From positions 1-10,475 of the forward strand of contig JAAZNR010000928.1 of NCBI GenBank assembly GCA_012798155.1: DNA of 10,475 nucleotides, in the 5' to 3' direction. Position numbers and translations under genes: made by a program. A model generated the notes under the pieces. That model was not told the origin of the DNA. It did no database searches and saw only the letters and a list, made by a program, of their open reading frames with translations. Numbering within the stretch: position 1 is the stretch's first letter; every line of letters begins with the position of its first letter. Source of the stretch: Thermogutta sp. (GTDB taxonomy: Bacteria; Planctomycetota; Planctomycetia; Pirellulales; Thermoguttaceae). Below, piece by piece: positions 1-6,101 of this stretch.

Positions 1-2
1 CC

Positions 3-89
3 GCGCATATCAGCGCGCGGTTCGTGATGCTTTTGGAACCCGGCGGGCGGATGGTGCCGATGATCGGGCCGCAAGTCGGTACGCGATAG
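3..89 (+). CDS. C-terminal fragment of an unidentified protein, possibly a methyltransferase
   Basis: The window opens inside a reading frame that runs 28 codons to a TAG at 87-89. The visible tail contains the string LLEPGGRMV followed by PMIGP. A Leu-rich stretch ending in PGGR-hydrophobic-V is typical of the strand just after the last helix of Rossmann-fold class I methyltransferases, and GGRMV-P-IGP resembles protein-L-isoaspartate methyltransferases. Against that assignment, the protein ends only about 12 residues after GGRMV, earlier than those enzymes usually do, so it may be truncated or belong to another family. Frame 2 is also open here but reads as low-quality Arg/Ala-rich sequence. 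The rest of the gene lies outside the window. Confidence 0.35.
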   Translation, partial: AHISARFVMLLEPGGRMVPMIGPQVGTR

Positions 90-307
90 GCTTCTGGTGG
101 CGACATCGGTTCTCTTGGCAAGCTGCCGCGGGGGCGATTCCGGCGGTCGTCGTTCACGCTGCTTCCGCACCAGGACCGTCAGGGAGTCCGTTTGGTTCCG
201 CCCAACTCCGCCCAACTGAACGAACAATTTCGAGGCCTGAAGGTGATCTTCGCCGATTCGGCCTAGCATGGCAACACCCTGCCCGCCGGGGCGGCTGGGA
301 ACGATAA

Positions 308-358
308 CCGGGTGGCTGGGGTCGTAGCGATGTAGGGGCGAGGCGTGGGTCGCCCCCT
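308..358. repeat. Degenerate dispersed repeat copy plus 6-bp palindrome
   Basis: Bases 308-327 carry CCGGGTGGCTGGGGTCG, the same core as at 471-484 and, inverted, near 5890 and 10205. It runs directly into a perfect hairpin: GGGGCG (335-340), a 10-base loop, CGCCCC (351-356). No coding signal is visible. The whole looks like a decayed intergenic repeat element. Confidence 0.5.
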
Positions 359-383
359 GACAGCCGTTCACGCGCTGCTGCCA

Positions 384-403
384 CCACCAGCTTACGCTGG
401 TGG
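384..403. repeat. Perfect 8-bp hairpin, CCACCAGC-TTAC-GCTGGTGG
   Basis: The arms 384-391 and 396-403 are exact reverse complements around a TTAC tetraloop. From memory, hairpins of this type (a GC-rich arm with a TTAC/GTAA loop) are repeated many times in planctomycete genomes. Read on the reverse strand, the element and its flank encode the peptide SPESHQRKLVV, which turns up as spurious short proteins in such genomes. There is no T-tract, so it is not an obvious terminator. Confidence 0.5.
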
Positions 404-470
404 CTCTCGGGACTGGTGTAGTACGAAAACGTGATGCGCAACGCGCGAGCGCGAGCCGCTAGCGCCGGCC

Positions 471-510
471 GGGTGGCTGGGGTCGCAGCGGAGCGAAGCC
501 CCCAGACGCC
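471..510 (+). repeat. Dispersed GGGTGGCTGGGGTCG...GCCCCCAGACGCC repeat, copy A
   Basis: This forty-base element matches, inverted, the copies at 5867-5903 and 10176-10215. The shared core is GGGGTCG(C/G)AGCGGAGCGAAGCCCC, and copies A and the 10176 copy share the extension CCCCCAGACGCC. The GGGG and CCCC ends let it fold on itself. It lies in noncoding sequence upstream of the ferredoxin promoter. Confidence 0.65.
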
Positions 511-528
511 CGTCGCCGATGCTGCCGC

Positions 529-558
529 AACCGTCAGCAGTTTAACCGTCAGCCGTTT
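529..558 (+). repeat. 15-bp direct tandem repeat upstream of the ferredoxin promoter
   Basis: AACCGTCAGCAGTTT (529-543) is followed at once by AACCGTCAGCCGTTT (544-558), with one mismatch. The pair ends about 41 bases before the putative -35 hexamer. It could be a binding site for an activator or simply a small duplication. The sequence alone cannot decide. Confidence 0.5.
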
Positions 559-599
559 AGAGGCCCCGTCGCAAGCGGCTCTGATCCTGCGTCGAATGC

Positions 600-628
600 T
601 TAACGCATGGGTTCGCGGACGTTATAAT
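600..628 (+). promoter_or_regulatory. Sigma70-like promoter for the ferredoxin/DUF6786 genes
   Basis: A perfect -10 hexamer TATAAT lies at 623-628. Exactly 17 bases upstream is TTAACG (600-605), which matches four of the six consensus -35 positions. This is the best promoter-like sequence in the window, in an otherwise very GC-rich stretch. Transcription would begin near 635, giving a leader of about 75 bases to the TTG at 711 or about 140 bases to the ATGs at 771/774. Confidence 0.6.
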
Positions 629-710
629 GGCGCGCAATGCGTAGGGCCGGGGAAGGGAGCTGAAAACGTCGGGGCGCGGCGCGCGCAGGGGCGAGTGGGA
701 AGAGCGAGCC

Positions 711-1094
711 TTGTCAACCACGATCGCGGGCGTCCCCAATCGGGGAGCCGCAGCCAATCGGTTTTTAGGCATGATGCATTCGCCGCCACACCGGGACGAT
801 TCGCCGGCCTCTCCCGCGGGTCGGCGGATGCGACCTCCGCTCGTTGCCCGAATCGACCCCGATTTGTGCACGGGTTGCGAGGCGTGCGTCGCCGTGTGTC
901 CCGCCGGTTGCATAGCACTCGACCGATACGACGACGAATGCGGTTTTTCCCGTCGTGTTTGCCGCATCGTGGAAGAACGCTGCATCGGGTGCCGCTTGTG
1001 CATCCGCTTGCCGAGACCGCGAGAGGCAGGTTATCTTTTGCGCATCTGTCCGTGGGAAGCGATCGACCTCGTTCCTTTTGCGGAAGTTCCGTGA
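711..1094 (+). CDS. Dicluster (2x[4Fe-4S]-type) ferredoxin-like protein
   Basis: This small protein probably carries electrons through two iron-sulfur clusters in the cytoplasm. Numbered from the TTG at 711 (127 aa), the first motif is canonical: C53-x2-C56-x2-C59-x3-C63-P. The second starts normally (C91-x2-C94-x2-C97), but its fourth cysteine is C113 in ICPWEAI, 15 residues later instead of three. Three further cysteines (C67, C77, C84) lie between the motifs. The start is uncertain. TTG 711 has GGGAAGAG six bases upstream; in-frame ATGs at 771, 774 and 828 are alternatives, and the domain itself begins only at RIDPDLC, so the first 40 residues may not be translated. The gene follows a strong promoter and ends 36 bases before the secreted DUF6786-type gene, with which it may be co-transcribed. 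The redox partner is unknown. Confidence 0.8.
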   Translation: MSTTIAGVPNRGAAANRFLGMMHSPPHRDDSPASPAGRRMRPPLVARIDPDLCTGCEACVAVCPAGCIALDRYDDECGFSRRVCRIVEERCIGCRLCIRLPRPREAGYLLRICPWEAIDLVPFAEVP

Positions 1095-1130
1095 CGTCGT
1101 CGATTCGCGAGTCCTTTAGCTGGGAGGGAT

Positions 1131-2408
1131 ATGATGAACGCCGGCTTTCGTGTTGCAGCCGCCCTTGGATTGGCGGGAGTTCTCTCTTGGGCGATCGCCG
1201 CAAGGCCCCTCGCCGAAGAGCCGACGAAAGGAGAAACCATGAGTTACGCGCAGGTCCGGGATTATCTGGTCCAACACACCAAGGTTTTGGAGCTGACGGA
1301 CGAACACGGCGCGAGGGTCCTGGTTTGTCCGGAATGGCAGGGCCGGGTCATGACCTCGACCTGCGGCGGTTTGGAGGGGTTGAGCTTCGGGTTCATCAAC
1401 AGGGGCTTCATCGACGCCGGTCAGCCCAACCCGCATTTCAACAACTACGGCGGCGAGGACCGCTTCTGGCTGTCTCCCGAGGGCGGTCCGTTCAGCCTGT
1501 GGTTCGCCAAGGGGGCGGAACAGAACCTGGACAACTGGTTTACTCCGCCGGCTCTGAACGAAGGCGCTTGGCGGGTGATTTCCGGCCCCAACGATCCGTT
1601 CTATCGCATGACGCAGCGGATGAAGCTGGTCAACGCCTCGGGCACGCACTTCGAGTTGGATGTGATCCGCGACGTCCGCCTGCTGGGCGGCGAAGACCTG
1701 GCGGGGCTGTTCGGGCAAGATGCCGCCGAGCAATTGAAGCAGCCCGCCGTCAAGGTCGTCGGCTATGAGACCGTCAATCGCGTGATCAACCTTGGGCCGC
1801 AATGGACGCGCGACGGCGGACTGACGTCCATTTGGATTTTGGGGATGTTCAACGCCGGCCCGCAGACGGTCATCATCGTTCCCTATCGCCCGGGAGACGA
1901 AAGCGAATTGGGGCCGATCGTCAAGTCCGACTATTTCGGAACCATTCCGCCGGAGCGACTGAAGATTCTCCCGAGCGCCATCCTCTTTCTGGGCGACGGA
2001 AACTATCGCTCCAAGATCGGTACGTCGCAGAAACGGGCCAGGAACGTCGCCGGTTCGATCGACTTCGTCAACGGCGTGCTGACGTTGGTGCATTTCACCA
2101 TGCCGGACGATCCCACCGCCCATCCTTACATGAACAACATGTGGGAAGTGCCGCAAAAGGAGCCGTACGTGGGCGACGTGGTCAACAGCTACAACGACGG
2201 GCCGGTCGGTCCGGGCAAGCCCGGTTTGGGGCCGTTCTACGAAATCGAATCGCTCTCTCCGGCGGCCGCCCTGCCCACCGGCGGTCGCTTGCAGCACCGC
2301 CATCGGACGGTCCACGTGCAAGGCGATTACGCCGTGCTCCAGGCCGTGGCGAAAGACGTGCTGGGGGTCGATCTCGACGAAGTCCGCGACGCCATGTTCC
2401 CCAAGTAA
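1131..2408 (+). CDS. Secreted DUF6786-type protein (predicted mutarotase-like fold)
   Basis: The 425-residue product is probably exported. It has a short n-region with R7, a hydrophobic stretch V8-A23 and plausible Ala-x-Ala cleavage near residues 23-28. The mature part contains CPEWQGRVM, FNNYGGEDRFWLSPEGG and LDNWFTPP, which I recognise as the planctomycete-rich DUF6786 family, thought to have a galactose-mutarotase-like beta-sandwich. No enzymatic activity is established, so a role in sugar handling is inference. GGGAGGG at 1122-1128 lies only 2 bases from ATG 1131 and 5 from ATG 1134, so 1134 may be the real start. A second well-formed site, AAAGGAG at 1227-1233 with ATG at 1239 (codon 37), would give a form lacking the signal peptide. 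The gene follows the ferredoxin gene on the same strand. Confidence 0.85.
   Translation: MMNAGFRVAAALGLAGVLSWAIAARPLAEEPTKGETMSYAQVRDYLVQHTKVLELTDEHGARVLVCPEWQGRVMTSTCGGLEGLSFGFINRGFIDAGQPNPHFNNYGGEDRFWLSPEGGPFSLWFAKGAEQNLDNWFTPPALNEGAWRVISGPNDPFYRMTQRMKLVNASGTHFELDVIRDVRLLGGEDLAGLFGQDAAEQLKQPAVKVVGYETVNRVINLGPQWTRDGGLTSIWILGMFNAGPQTVIIVPYRPGDESELGPIVKSDYFGTIPPERLKILPSAILFLGDGNYRSKIGTSQKRARNVAGSIDFVNGVLTLVHFTMPDDPTAHPYMNNMWEVPQKEPYVGDVVNSYNDGPVGPGKPGLGPFYEIESLSPAAALPTGGRLQHRHRTVHVQGDYAVLQAVAKDVLGVDLDEVRDAMFPK
1227..1241 (+). promoter_or_regulatory. Second ribosome binding site and ATG inside the DUF6786-type gene
   Basis: AAAGGAG (1227-1233) sits five bases before an in-frame ATG at 1239-1241. 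Both sequence and spacing are at least as good as those of the upstream start. Initiation here would begin MSYAQVRDYL, exactly between the signal peptide and the conserved domain. Either this is the only true start and the apparent signal peptide is upstream sequence read through by chance, or both starts are used. Confidence 0.45.
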
Positions 2409-2754
2409 AGCGTGAGAAAGGGGCGGCCGAACGGAGGCTCGCGGCCGACGCTTTCGCGCGGAGATGCGATCGCGTTCGTGGAGCGGGCTTGCCGGATTCA
2501 CGATTCATCGCCACAATCAAAAACGAGGATCGTGCATCCCGCCAAAATCGAAAACGACGGACGGGCCGAGCCGTATGCTCCTCAAGCCCCAGGTGGCCGG
2601 CGACGCAAGGAATCGTCGCGGCGGTGGGAGGTTGCGGCTCGGCTTTTTTTCGCCTCTCGCGGATCGTATCCGCCGCGGAAGCGCCGCGGTTCGAGAGCCG
2701 GCATTTCTCCTCGGCCGCGGTCTGTGACGCCGGGCAAGCCGCAAGGACCTCGTC
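2409..2754. other. Noncoding gap between DUF6786 and methyltransferase genes
   Basis: This gap is 346 bases long. Open frames exist in several phases but are Arg/Ser/Pro-rich and family-less, as expected of GC-rich noncoding DNA. It contains the long-armed inverted repeat ending in seven Ts (2565-2650) and a second perfect 6-bp hairpin, CCGCGG (2673-2678) with a five-base loop and CCGCGG (2684-2689). I see no RNA gene or clear promoter. Confidence 0.5.
2565..2650 (+). terminator. Possible terminator: 9-bp inverted repeat followed by T7
   Basis: GCCGAGCCG (2565-2573) pairs exactly with CGGCTCGGC (2635-2643), and seven Ts follow immediately (2644-2650). The 61-base loop is long for an intrinsic terminator but contains its own hairpin (GCGACG...CGTCGC around 2610-2629). 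The T-tract directly after the stem supports termination on the forward strand, which would end transcripts from the DUF6786 gene before the methyltransferase. Confidence 0.45.
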
Positions 2755-3420
2755 ATGCTGCAACGCATTCTGGAAACGGAGGCCATGGACAGCGTCCTGG
2801 AAGCCGAGGAATACGACGCCATGGATGACGGCGGAGTGAATGAACGCTTCGCAGAAGACTTCATAGCGGCGGGAGCGACGGCCGATTGGACGCTCGATCT
2901 CGGCACGGGGACCGCTCTCATCCCCCTCGTGTTATGCGGGCACTTGGCCGGCGTTCGCGTCGTTGCCGTGGACTATGCGGGCGAGATGCTCCGTGTCGCT
3001 CGGCGGAACATCCTCCAAAGGGGCGCCGGCGATCGCATCGTGCTCGTGCATGCCGATGCCAAGCGGCTGCCTTTTCCCGACGGCTCGTTTTCGCAAGTGA
3101 TGTCGAACAGCATCGTCCACCATTTGGCGGAACCGGAGCTGGTATTTCGCGAGGCGTGGCGGGTGCTTCGGCCGGGCGGGCTGGTCTTCTTCCGCGATCT
3201 CTTTCGGCCGCCCGACGCCGCGACCTTGCATGATCTTGTGGAGCGCTACGCGGGGAGCGGGACGCCTCAGCAGAAGAAGATGTTCGCGGATTCCTTGCAC
3301 GCCTCGCTCACGGTGGAGGAAGTCCGCGGAATCGTTGCCTCCTGCGGTTGGAACAGCGGCCGCGTGCAGGCGACCAGCGATCGGCACTGGACCTGGATCG
3401 CTCGAAAACCCGCGGCGTGA
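2755..3420 (+). CDS. Class I SAM-dependent methyltransferase
   Basis: This 221-residue Rossmann-fold methyltransferase transfers the methyl group of S-adenosylmethionine to an unknown substrate. The family signatures are in order: motif I LDLGTGT (47-53), the acidic ribose-binding residue in VVAVD (D73), HADAKRLPFPDGSF (around 99-112, with D101 as the likely adenine contact), NSIVHHL (118-124) and RVLRPGG (136-142). The N-terminus (LETEAMDS...EEYDAMDD) is a conserved lead-in seen in many bacterial members of the Methyltransf_11/25 group. AAGGA at 2743-2747 lies seven bases before the ATG and supports this start. No membrane segment or extra domain is visible. The gene stands alone on its strand: it is separated from DUF6786 by a putative terminator and converges on the exonuclease gene, so the context gives no substrate clue. 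Confidence 0.88.
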   Translation: MLQRILETEAMDSVLEAEEYDAMDDGGVNERFAEDFIAAGATADWTLDLGTGTALIPLVLCGHLAGVRVVAVDYAGEMLRVARRNILQRGAGDRIVLVHADAKRLPFPDGSFSQVMSNSIVHHLAEPELVFREAWRVLRPGGLVFFRDLFRPPDAATLHDLVERYAGSGTPQQKKMFADSLHASLTVEEVRGIVASCGWNSGRVQATSDRHWTWIARKPAA

Positions 3421-3428
3421 TTTCCCGC

Positions 3429-3491
3429 CGGGTCGGCCGCAACAAGCCCGCCTTTCGTGACGCCGCCGCCGGGGCACGTCCGGCCGACCCG
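3429..3491. terminator. 11-bp perfect inverted repeat between convergent genes
   Basis: CGGGTCGGCCG (3429-3439) and CGGCCGACCCG (3481-3491) are exact reverse complements separated by 41 bases. They occupy the gap between the methyltransferase stop (3420) and the exonuclease stop (3498). A very stable stem between converging genes fits a bidirectional terminator or RNA 3'-end stabiliser. No T-tract follows on either strand, so if it terminates transcription it is not a classical intrinsic terminator. Confidence 0.45.
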
Positions 3492-3497
3492 CCGTAT

Positions 3498-4322
3498 TCA
3501 CGGCGAGGAAGCCCAAGGATTGGGCCAGTCTCCCCAATGCTCGAGATAGAGCCGGCAGGCGGAATCGCGCTGGGATCGCTCCTCGATCCAATCTCGCGTT
3601 TGGGCCACGAGCCGGTGCTCGTTATCCAGGCTCAATTCGCCCACCAGCACCCGCGTGCGGAGAAAGATGAAGTAGGTATCCAAGACGTCGCACCGGCAGT
3701 AGGCGTTGATTTGTTCGAGCTGTCCGGCATCGAAGAGGTCCTGCACCATGTAGCCGGCGACTTCCATTTTGCCGGGCTTGCCGAGCAGATTGGCCGCCAG
3801 GTTCAGTCCGCCGACAAAGCGCGTGGACCCGAAATTGGTCAGCAGCTCGCACAGGTCGATATGGGACTGCGTATTGTAGCGGTTTCGCGGCTGTCCGCCT
3901 CCGCGGGCGGTCCCGCTCCGGAACCAACCCGGCACGCTCACGCCGAAACGAAAGGCGGCAAGCTCGAGCAGGGGAATGTCGAAGGATCGGCCGTTGAAAG
4001 TGACCAACGTCGGCTGCCCGTACTTCTCCCACCCCCGCCAAAAGTATTCCGTGATGACGTGCGGGCGAAATTGCGGCTCGTCCAGCACGACGAGATCGAG
4101 GAGGCGGAAATCGGCGGCCACCTTGGCGATGGCCACCGAGACCGGAACTTGGAACGTGTAGGGTATGAAATCGCTCTCGTACTTCTCGATCAGTTCGCCG
4201 CGATAGCGAGCCACCGCCTGTTCCGGGGAGATGTCCTCGCCCGGATACCGCAGCTTCGCCACCAGCTTGGGATCGGCCACACTCTCCACGTCGAACACGA
4301 AATAGCGAACGTCTTCGATCAT
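3498..4322 (-). CDS. Predicted PolB-like 3'-5' exonuclease (DnaQ fold)
   Basis: The product is a stand-alone exonuclease domain of the DEDD superfamily, expected to remove nucleotides from 3' ends of DNA in the cytoplasm using two metal ions. With the ATG at 4322 it has 274 residues. All three exonuclease motifs are present: Exo I FDVES (D11, E13), Exo II TFNGRSFDIPLL (D115), and Exo III YCRCD (Y208, D212, the YxxxD form typical of DEDDy enzymes). There is no polymerase domain. I prefer this start because FVFDVES lies close behind it, as in the family, and AAAGG lies about nine bases upstream. A TTG at 4364, directly abutting the dapL stop, would add 14 residues. It lies 42 bases downstream of dapL on the same strand, so co-transcription is likely although the functions are unrelated. 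DNA repair is the presumed role. Confidence 0.85.
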   Translation of the reverse strand: MIEDVRYFVFDVESVADPKLVAKLRYPGEDISPEQAVARYRGELIEKYESDFIPYTFQVPVSVAIAKVAADFRLLDLVVLDEPQFRPHVITEYFWRGWEKYGQPTLVTFNGRSFDIPLLELAAFRFGVSVPGWFRSGTARGGGQPRNRYNTQSHIDLCELLTNFGSTRFVGGLNLAANLLGKPGKMEVAGYMVQDLFDAGQLEQINAYCRCDVLDTYFIFLRTRVLVGELSLDNEHRLVAQTRDWIEERSQRDSACRLYLEHWGDWPNPWASSP

Positions 4323-4364
4323 GCCGGGCGCCTTTCGCCGGTGGGAAAAAGCCTCCGCCCGCAA

Positions 4365-5597
4365 TCAATCGAATCGAGGGCGAAGGGCCGCCAAACGCCG
4401 TTCGGTATCGGCCATCAATTCGTCTTCGTGGGCCTCGGTTTCGGCCTGATAGGTCACGGAAAACCGCAGGTAGGCCCCCGCGTCGTCCCATGGCACGGTG
4501 ACGATGGAATGCTCGGAAATCAAGTATTGCGAGACCTCTTCCGCGGTGGCGAAACGCCGACCGGCGAGTTCCGACGGGGCGGGCGTATAGAGGAAATACG
4601 TTCCGCCCGGCATCTCGCAGCGGAATCCGCATTTTCGCAGCACGGTCACCAACTTGGCCAGGCGGCGATGATACTTGGCGCGAACGCGCCGCGGGATGCC
4701 GGGATTGTCGAGGGCGGCGATCCCCGCCTTCTGAATCGCGATGAATTGCCCCGAATCGCAATTGTCCTTGATGTCGGCGAAGGCTTGCACGATCTTGGGA
4801 TGGCCGCACACCCAGCCCAAACGCCACCCGATCATGTGCCAGCCCTTGGACAGCGAGTGCACTTCCACGCCCACCTCCCGCGCGCCCGGCGTCTGGAGAA
4901 AACTCCGCGGGGGCCCGTCGTAAGTGAGCATGCCGTGGGCGGCGTCTTGGACCACCACCAACTCGTTATCGCGGGCGAAATCCACCACGCGGCGAAAGAA
5001 ATCCGGCGTGGCCGTCTTGCCCGTGGGACTGTTCGGGTAATTGAGCATCAGCATCTTGGCCCGCCGCAACACGTCGCCGGGAATGGAATCCAGATCGGGA
5101 AAGAACTCGTTCTCGGGCAAAAGCGGAAGCTTGTAAACCTGCCCGCCGTAGTAGCGGGTATGCGTGCCCGCCACGGGATAGCCGGGCACTGTCACGAGGG
5201 TGATGTCGCCCGGATTGATGAAGGCCGCCGGAAGCATCGCCAAGGCGGTCTTGGAACCGATGCAGTGATTGATCTCCGTCAGGGGGTCGAGATCGACGTC
5301 GAACTCCCGCTTCATGAATCGGGCGACGGCCTCGCGGAAGGCGAGGATCCCGTTGTCGGCGTAGCCGCGGTTTTCCGGCTTGTGGATTTCCTCCGCCATC
5401 ACCCGGCGGACCGACTCATCCGCCGGCTCGTCGTTTTCGCCGATGCCGAAGTCGATCAGGCGGCGTTCGGGATGTTCCGCCAAGACCTTGCGCTTGGCCC
5501 GCTTGATCTTCTCGAACTTATAGATGTCCGTTCCCTTGCCGTAACCGGCGCCGCCGATCCGCTCGGCGAACAGTTTTTGAAAATAAGGATCACTCAT
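4365..5597 (-). CDS. dapL: LL-diaminopimelate aminotransferase
   Basis: DapL converts tetrahydrodipicolinate directly to LL-diaminopimelate using glutamate as amino donor. This shortens the lysine and peptidoglycan precursor pathway by replacing the DapC/D/E steps. The 410-residue protein is a full-length class I PLP aminotransferase: GSKTA (114-118, phosphate side), PGYPVAGTHTRYYGG (138-152), NYPNSPTG (186-193), D218 in VVQDAAH contacting the pyridine nitrogen, SLSKGWHMIGWR with K251 as the PLP lysine, and R378 in YLRFSVTY binding the substrate carboxylate. The opening residues SDPYFQKLFAERIGGAGYGKG are characteristic of the DapL branch. The start at 5597 lacks a clear ribosome binding site. 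A TAGAAT hexamer on the reverse strand at 5615-5610 would place transcription initiation within about ten bases of the ATG. The exonuclease gene follows. Confidence 0.93.
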   Translation of the reverse strand: MSDPYFQKLFAERIGGAGYGKGTDIYKFEKIKRAKRKVLAEHPERRLIDFGIGENDEPADESVRRVMAEEIHKPENRGYADNGILAFREAVARFMKREFDVDLDPLTEINHCIGSKTALAMLPAAFINPGDITLVTVPGYPVAGTHTRYYGGQVYKLPLLPENEFFPDLDSIPGDVLRRAKMLMLNYPNSPTGKTATPDFFRRVVDFARDNELVVVQDAAHGMLTYDGPPRSFLQTPGAREVGVEVHSLSKGWHMIGWRLGWVCGHPKIVQAFADIKDNCDSGQFIAIQKAGIAALDNPGIPRRVRAKYHRRLAKLVTVLRKCGFRCEMPGGTYFLYTPAPSELAGRRFATAEEVSQYLISEHSIVTVPWDDAGAYLRFSVTYQAETEAHEDELMADTERRLAALRPRFD

Positions 5598-5866
5598 GGC
5601 AAGCTGTAGATTCTAAGCCGTTTCCCACCGCCGACCGGCGCGCGCCCGGACGGAAGCGCACCGCCGACCGGAACGCCCCGCCACGAGATCGGTCCGCCGG
5701 GTCCCGCGCTTGGTGGAAACCGGAAAAAGACGAAGGAATTGGGTGCAGTTTGCCGGCGGTCGCGCTCGGCCCTGCCTCCCAAGTCGAAACCTATTCAGTT
5801 TAACACTTTCCGCGGACATCACAAGGAAAGGAGGCTGCCGGGAGCGGCCGAAACGGGCTGCAGGGC

Positions 5867-5960
5867 CTCTGGGGGCTTCGCTCCGCTCCGACCCCAGCCA
5901 CCCAAGCTGCGACCCCAGCCACGCAATTGTGATCCCAGCCTCTCAAACTTGACCCCGGCC
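5867..5960 (-). repeat. Dispersed repeat copy B with a degenerate ~20-bp tandem tail
   Basis: On the reverse strand, 5903-5867 reads as the same element as copy A at 471. Extending from it, the forward strand repeats GACCCCAGCC at 5890, GACCCCAGCC at 5911, GATCCCAGCC at 5931 and GACCCCGGCC at 5951. The spacing is 21, 20 and 20 bases, with diverged spacers between. The GGCTGGGGTC half of the element has therefore been amplified in tandem here. Confidence 0.7.
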
Positions 5961-6006
5961 GCCCGGGCGGAATCGGAACCTATTGGGCATTCGGGAATGA
6001 AAGATG

Positions 6007-6083
6007 GAAACGCAGAGAACGCGGAGAGCGCAGAGTCTCGGCTACCAATTCTTTCTCCGCGTCCTCTGCGCCCTCTGCGTTTC
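6007..6083. repeat. Large inverted repeat of CGCAGAG-type heptamers on a 9-bp period
   Basis: The left arm (6007-6035) reads GAAA, then CGCAGAG, CGCGGAG and CGCAGAG separated by two bases each. The right arm (6054-6083) is the mirror image with the same three-heptamer layout. The outermost 11 bases, GAAACGCAGAG (6007-6017) and CTCTGCGTTTC (6073-6083), pair perfectly, and the rest pairs with few mismatches around an 18-base centre. From memory, similar CGCAGAG/CTCTGCG arrays are scattered in planctomycete and other environmental genomes without an agreed function. Confidence 0.7.
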
Positions 6084-6101
6084 AGAAACAGCCTCTGATT
6101 C

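Noticed and set aside
154..441. Reverse-strand 95-codon frame beginning MRITFSYYTSPESHQ
   Set aside because: Its N-terminal half is translated from the palindromic repeat at 384-403, and the rest is Arg/Pro-rich. I treat it as a repeat-derived false gene.
431..1768. Forward-strand open frame of 445 codons
   Set aside because: It spans the repeat region, the promoter, the ferredoxin and half of DUF6786 in another phase. The sequence is Arg/Ser-rich and featureless.
1116..2501. Reverse-strand open frame of 461 codons
   Set aside because: It is the antisense shadow of the DUF6786 gene. It has no recognisable domain, while the forward frame has clear family motifs.
2464..2727. Small forward ORF of 87 codons between DUF6786 and the methyltransferase
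   Set aside because: It has no ribosome binding site, its composition is typical of noncoding GC-rich DNA, and it runs through the inverted repeat and T7 tract.
3348..5609. Forward-strand open frame of 753 codons
   Set aside because: It lies antisense to dapL and the exonuclease, whose catalytic motifs are unmistakable. Long antisense frames are expected in GC-rich coding DNA, and the translation shows no family motif.
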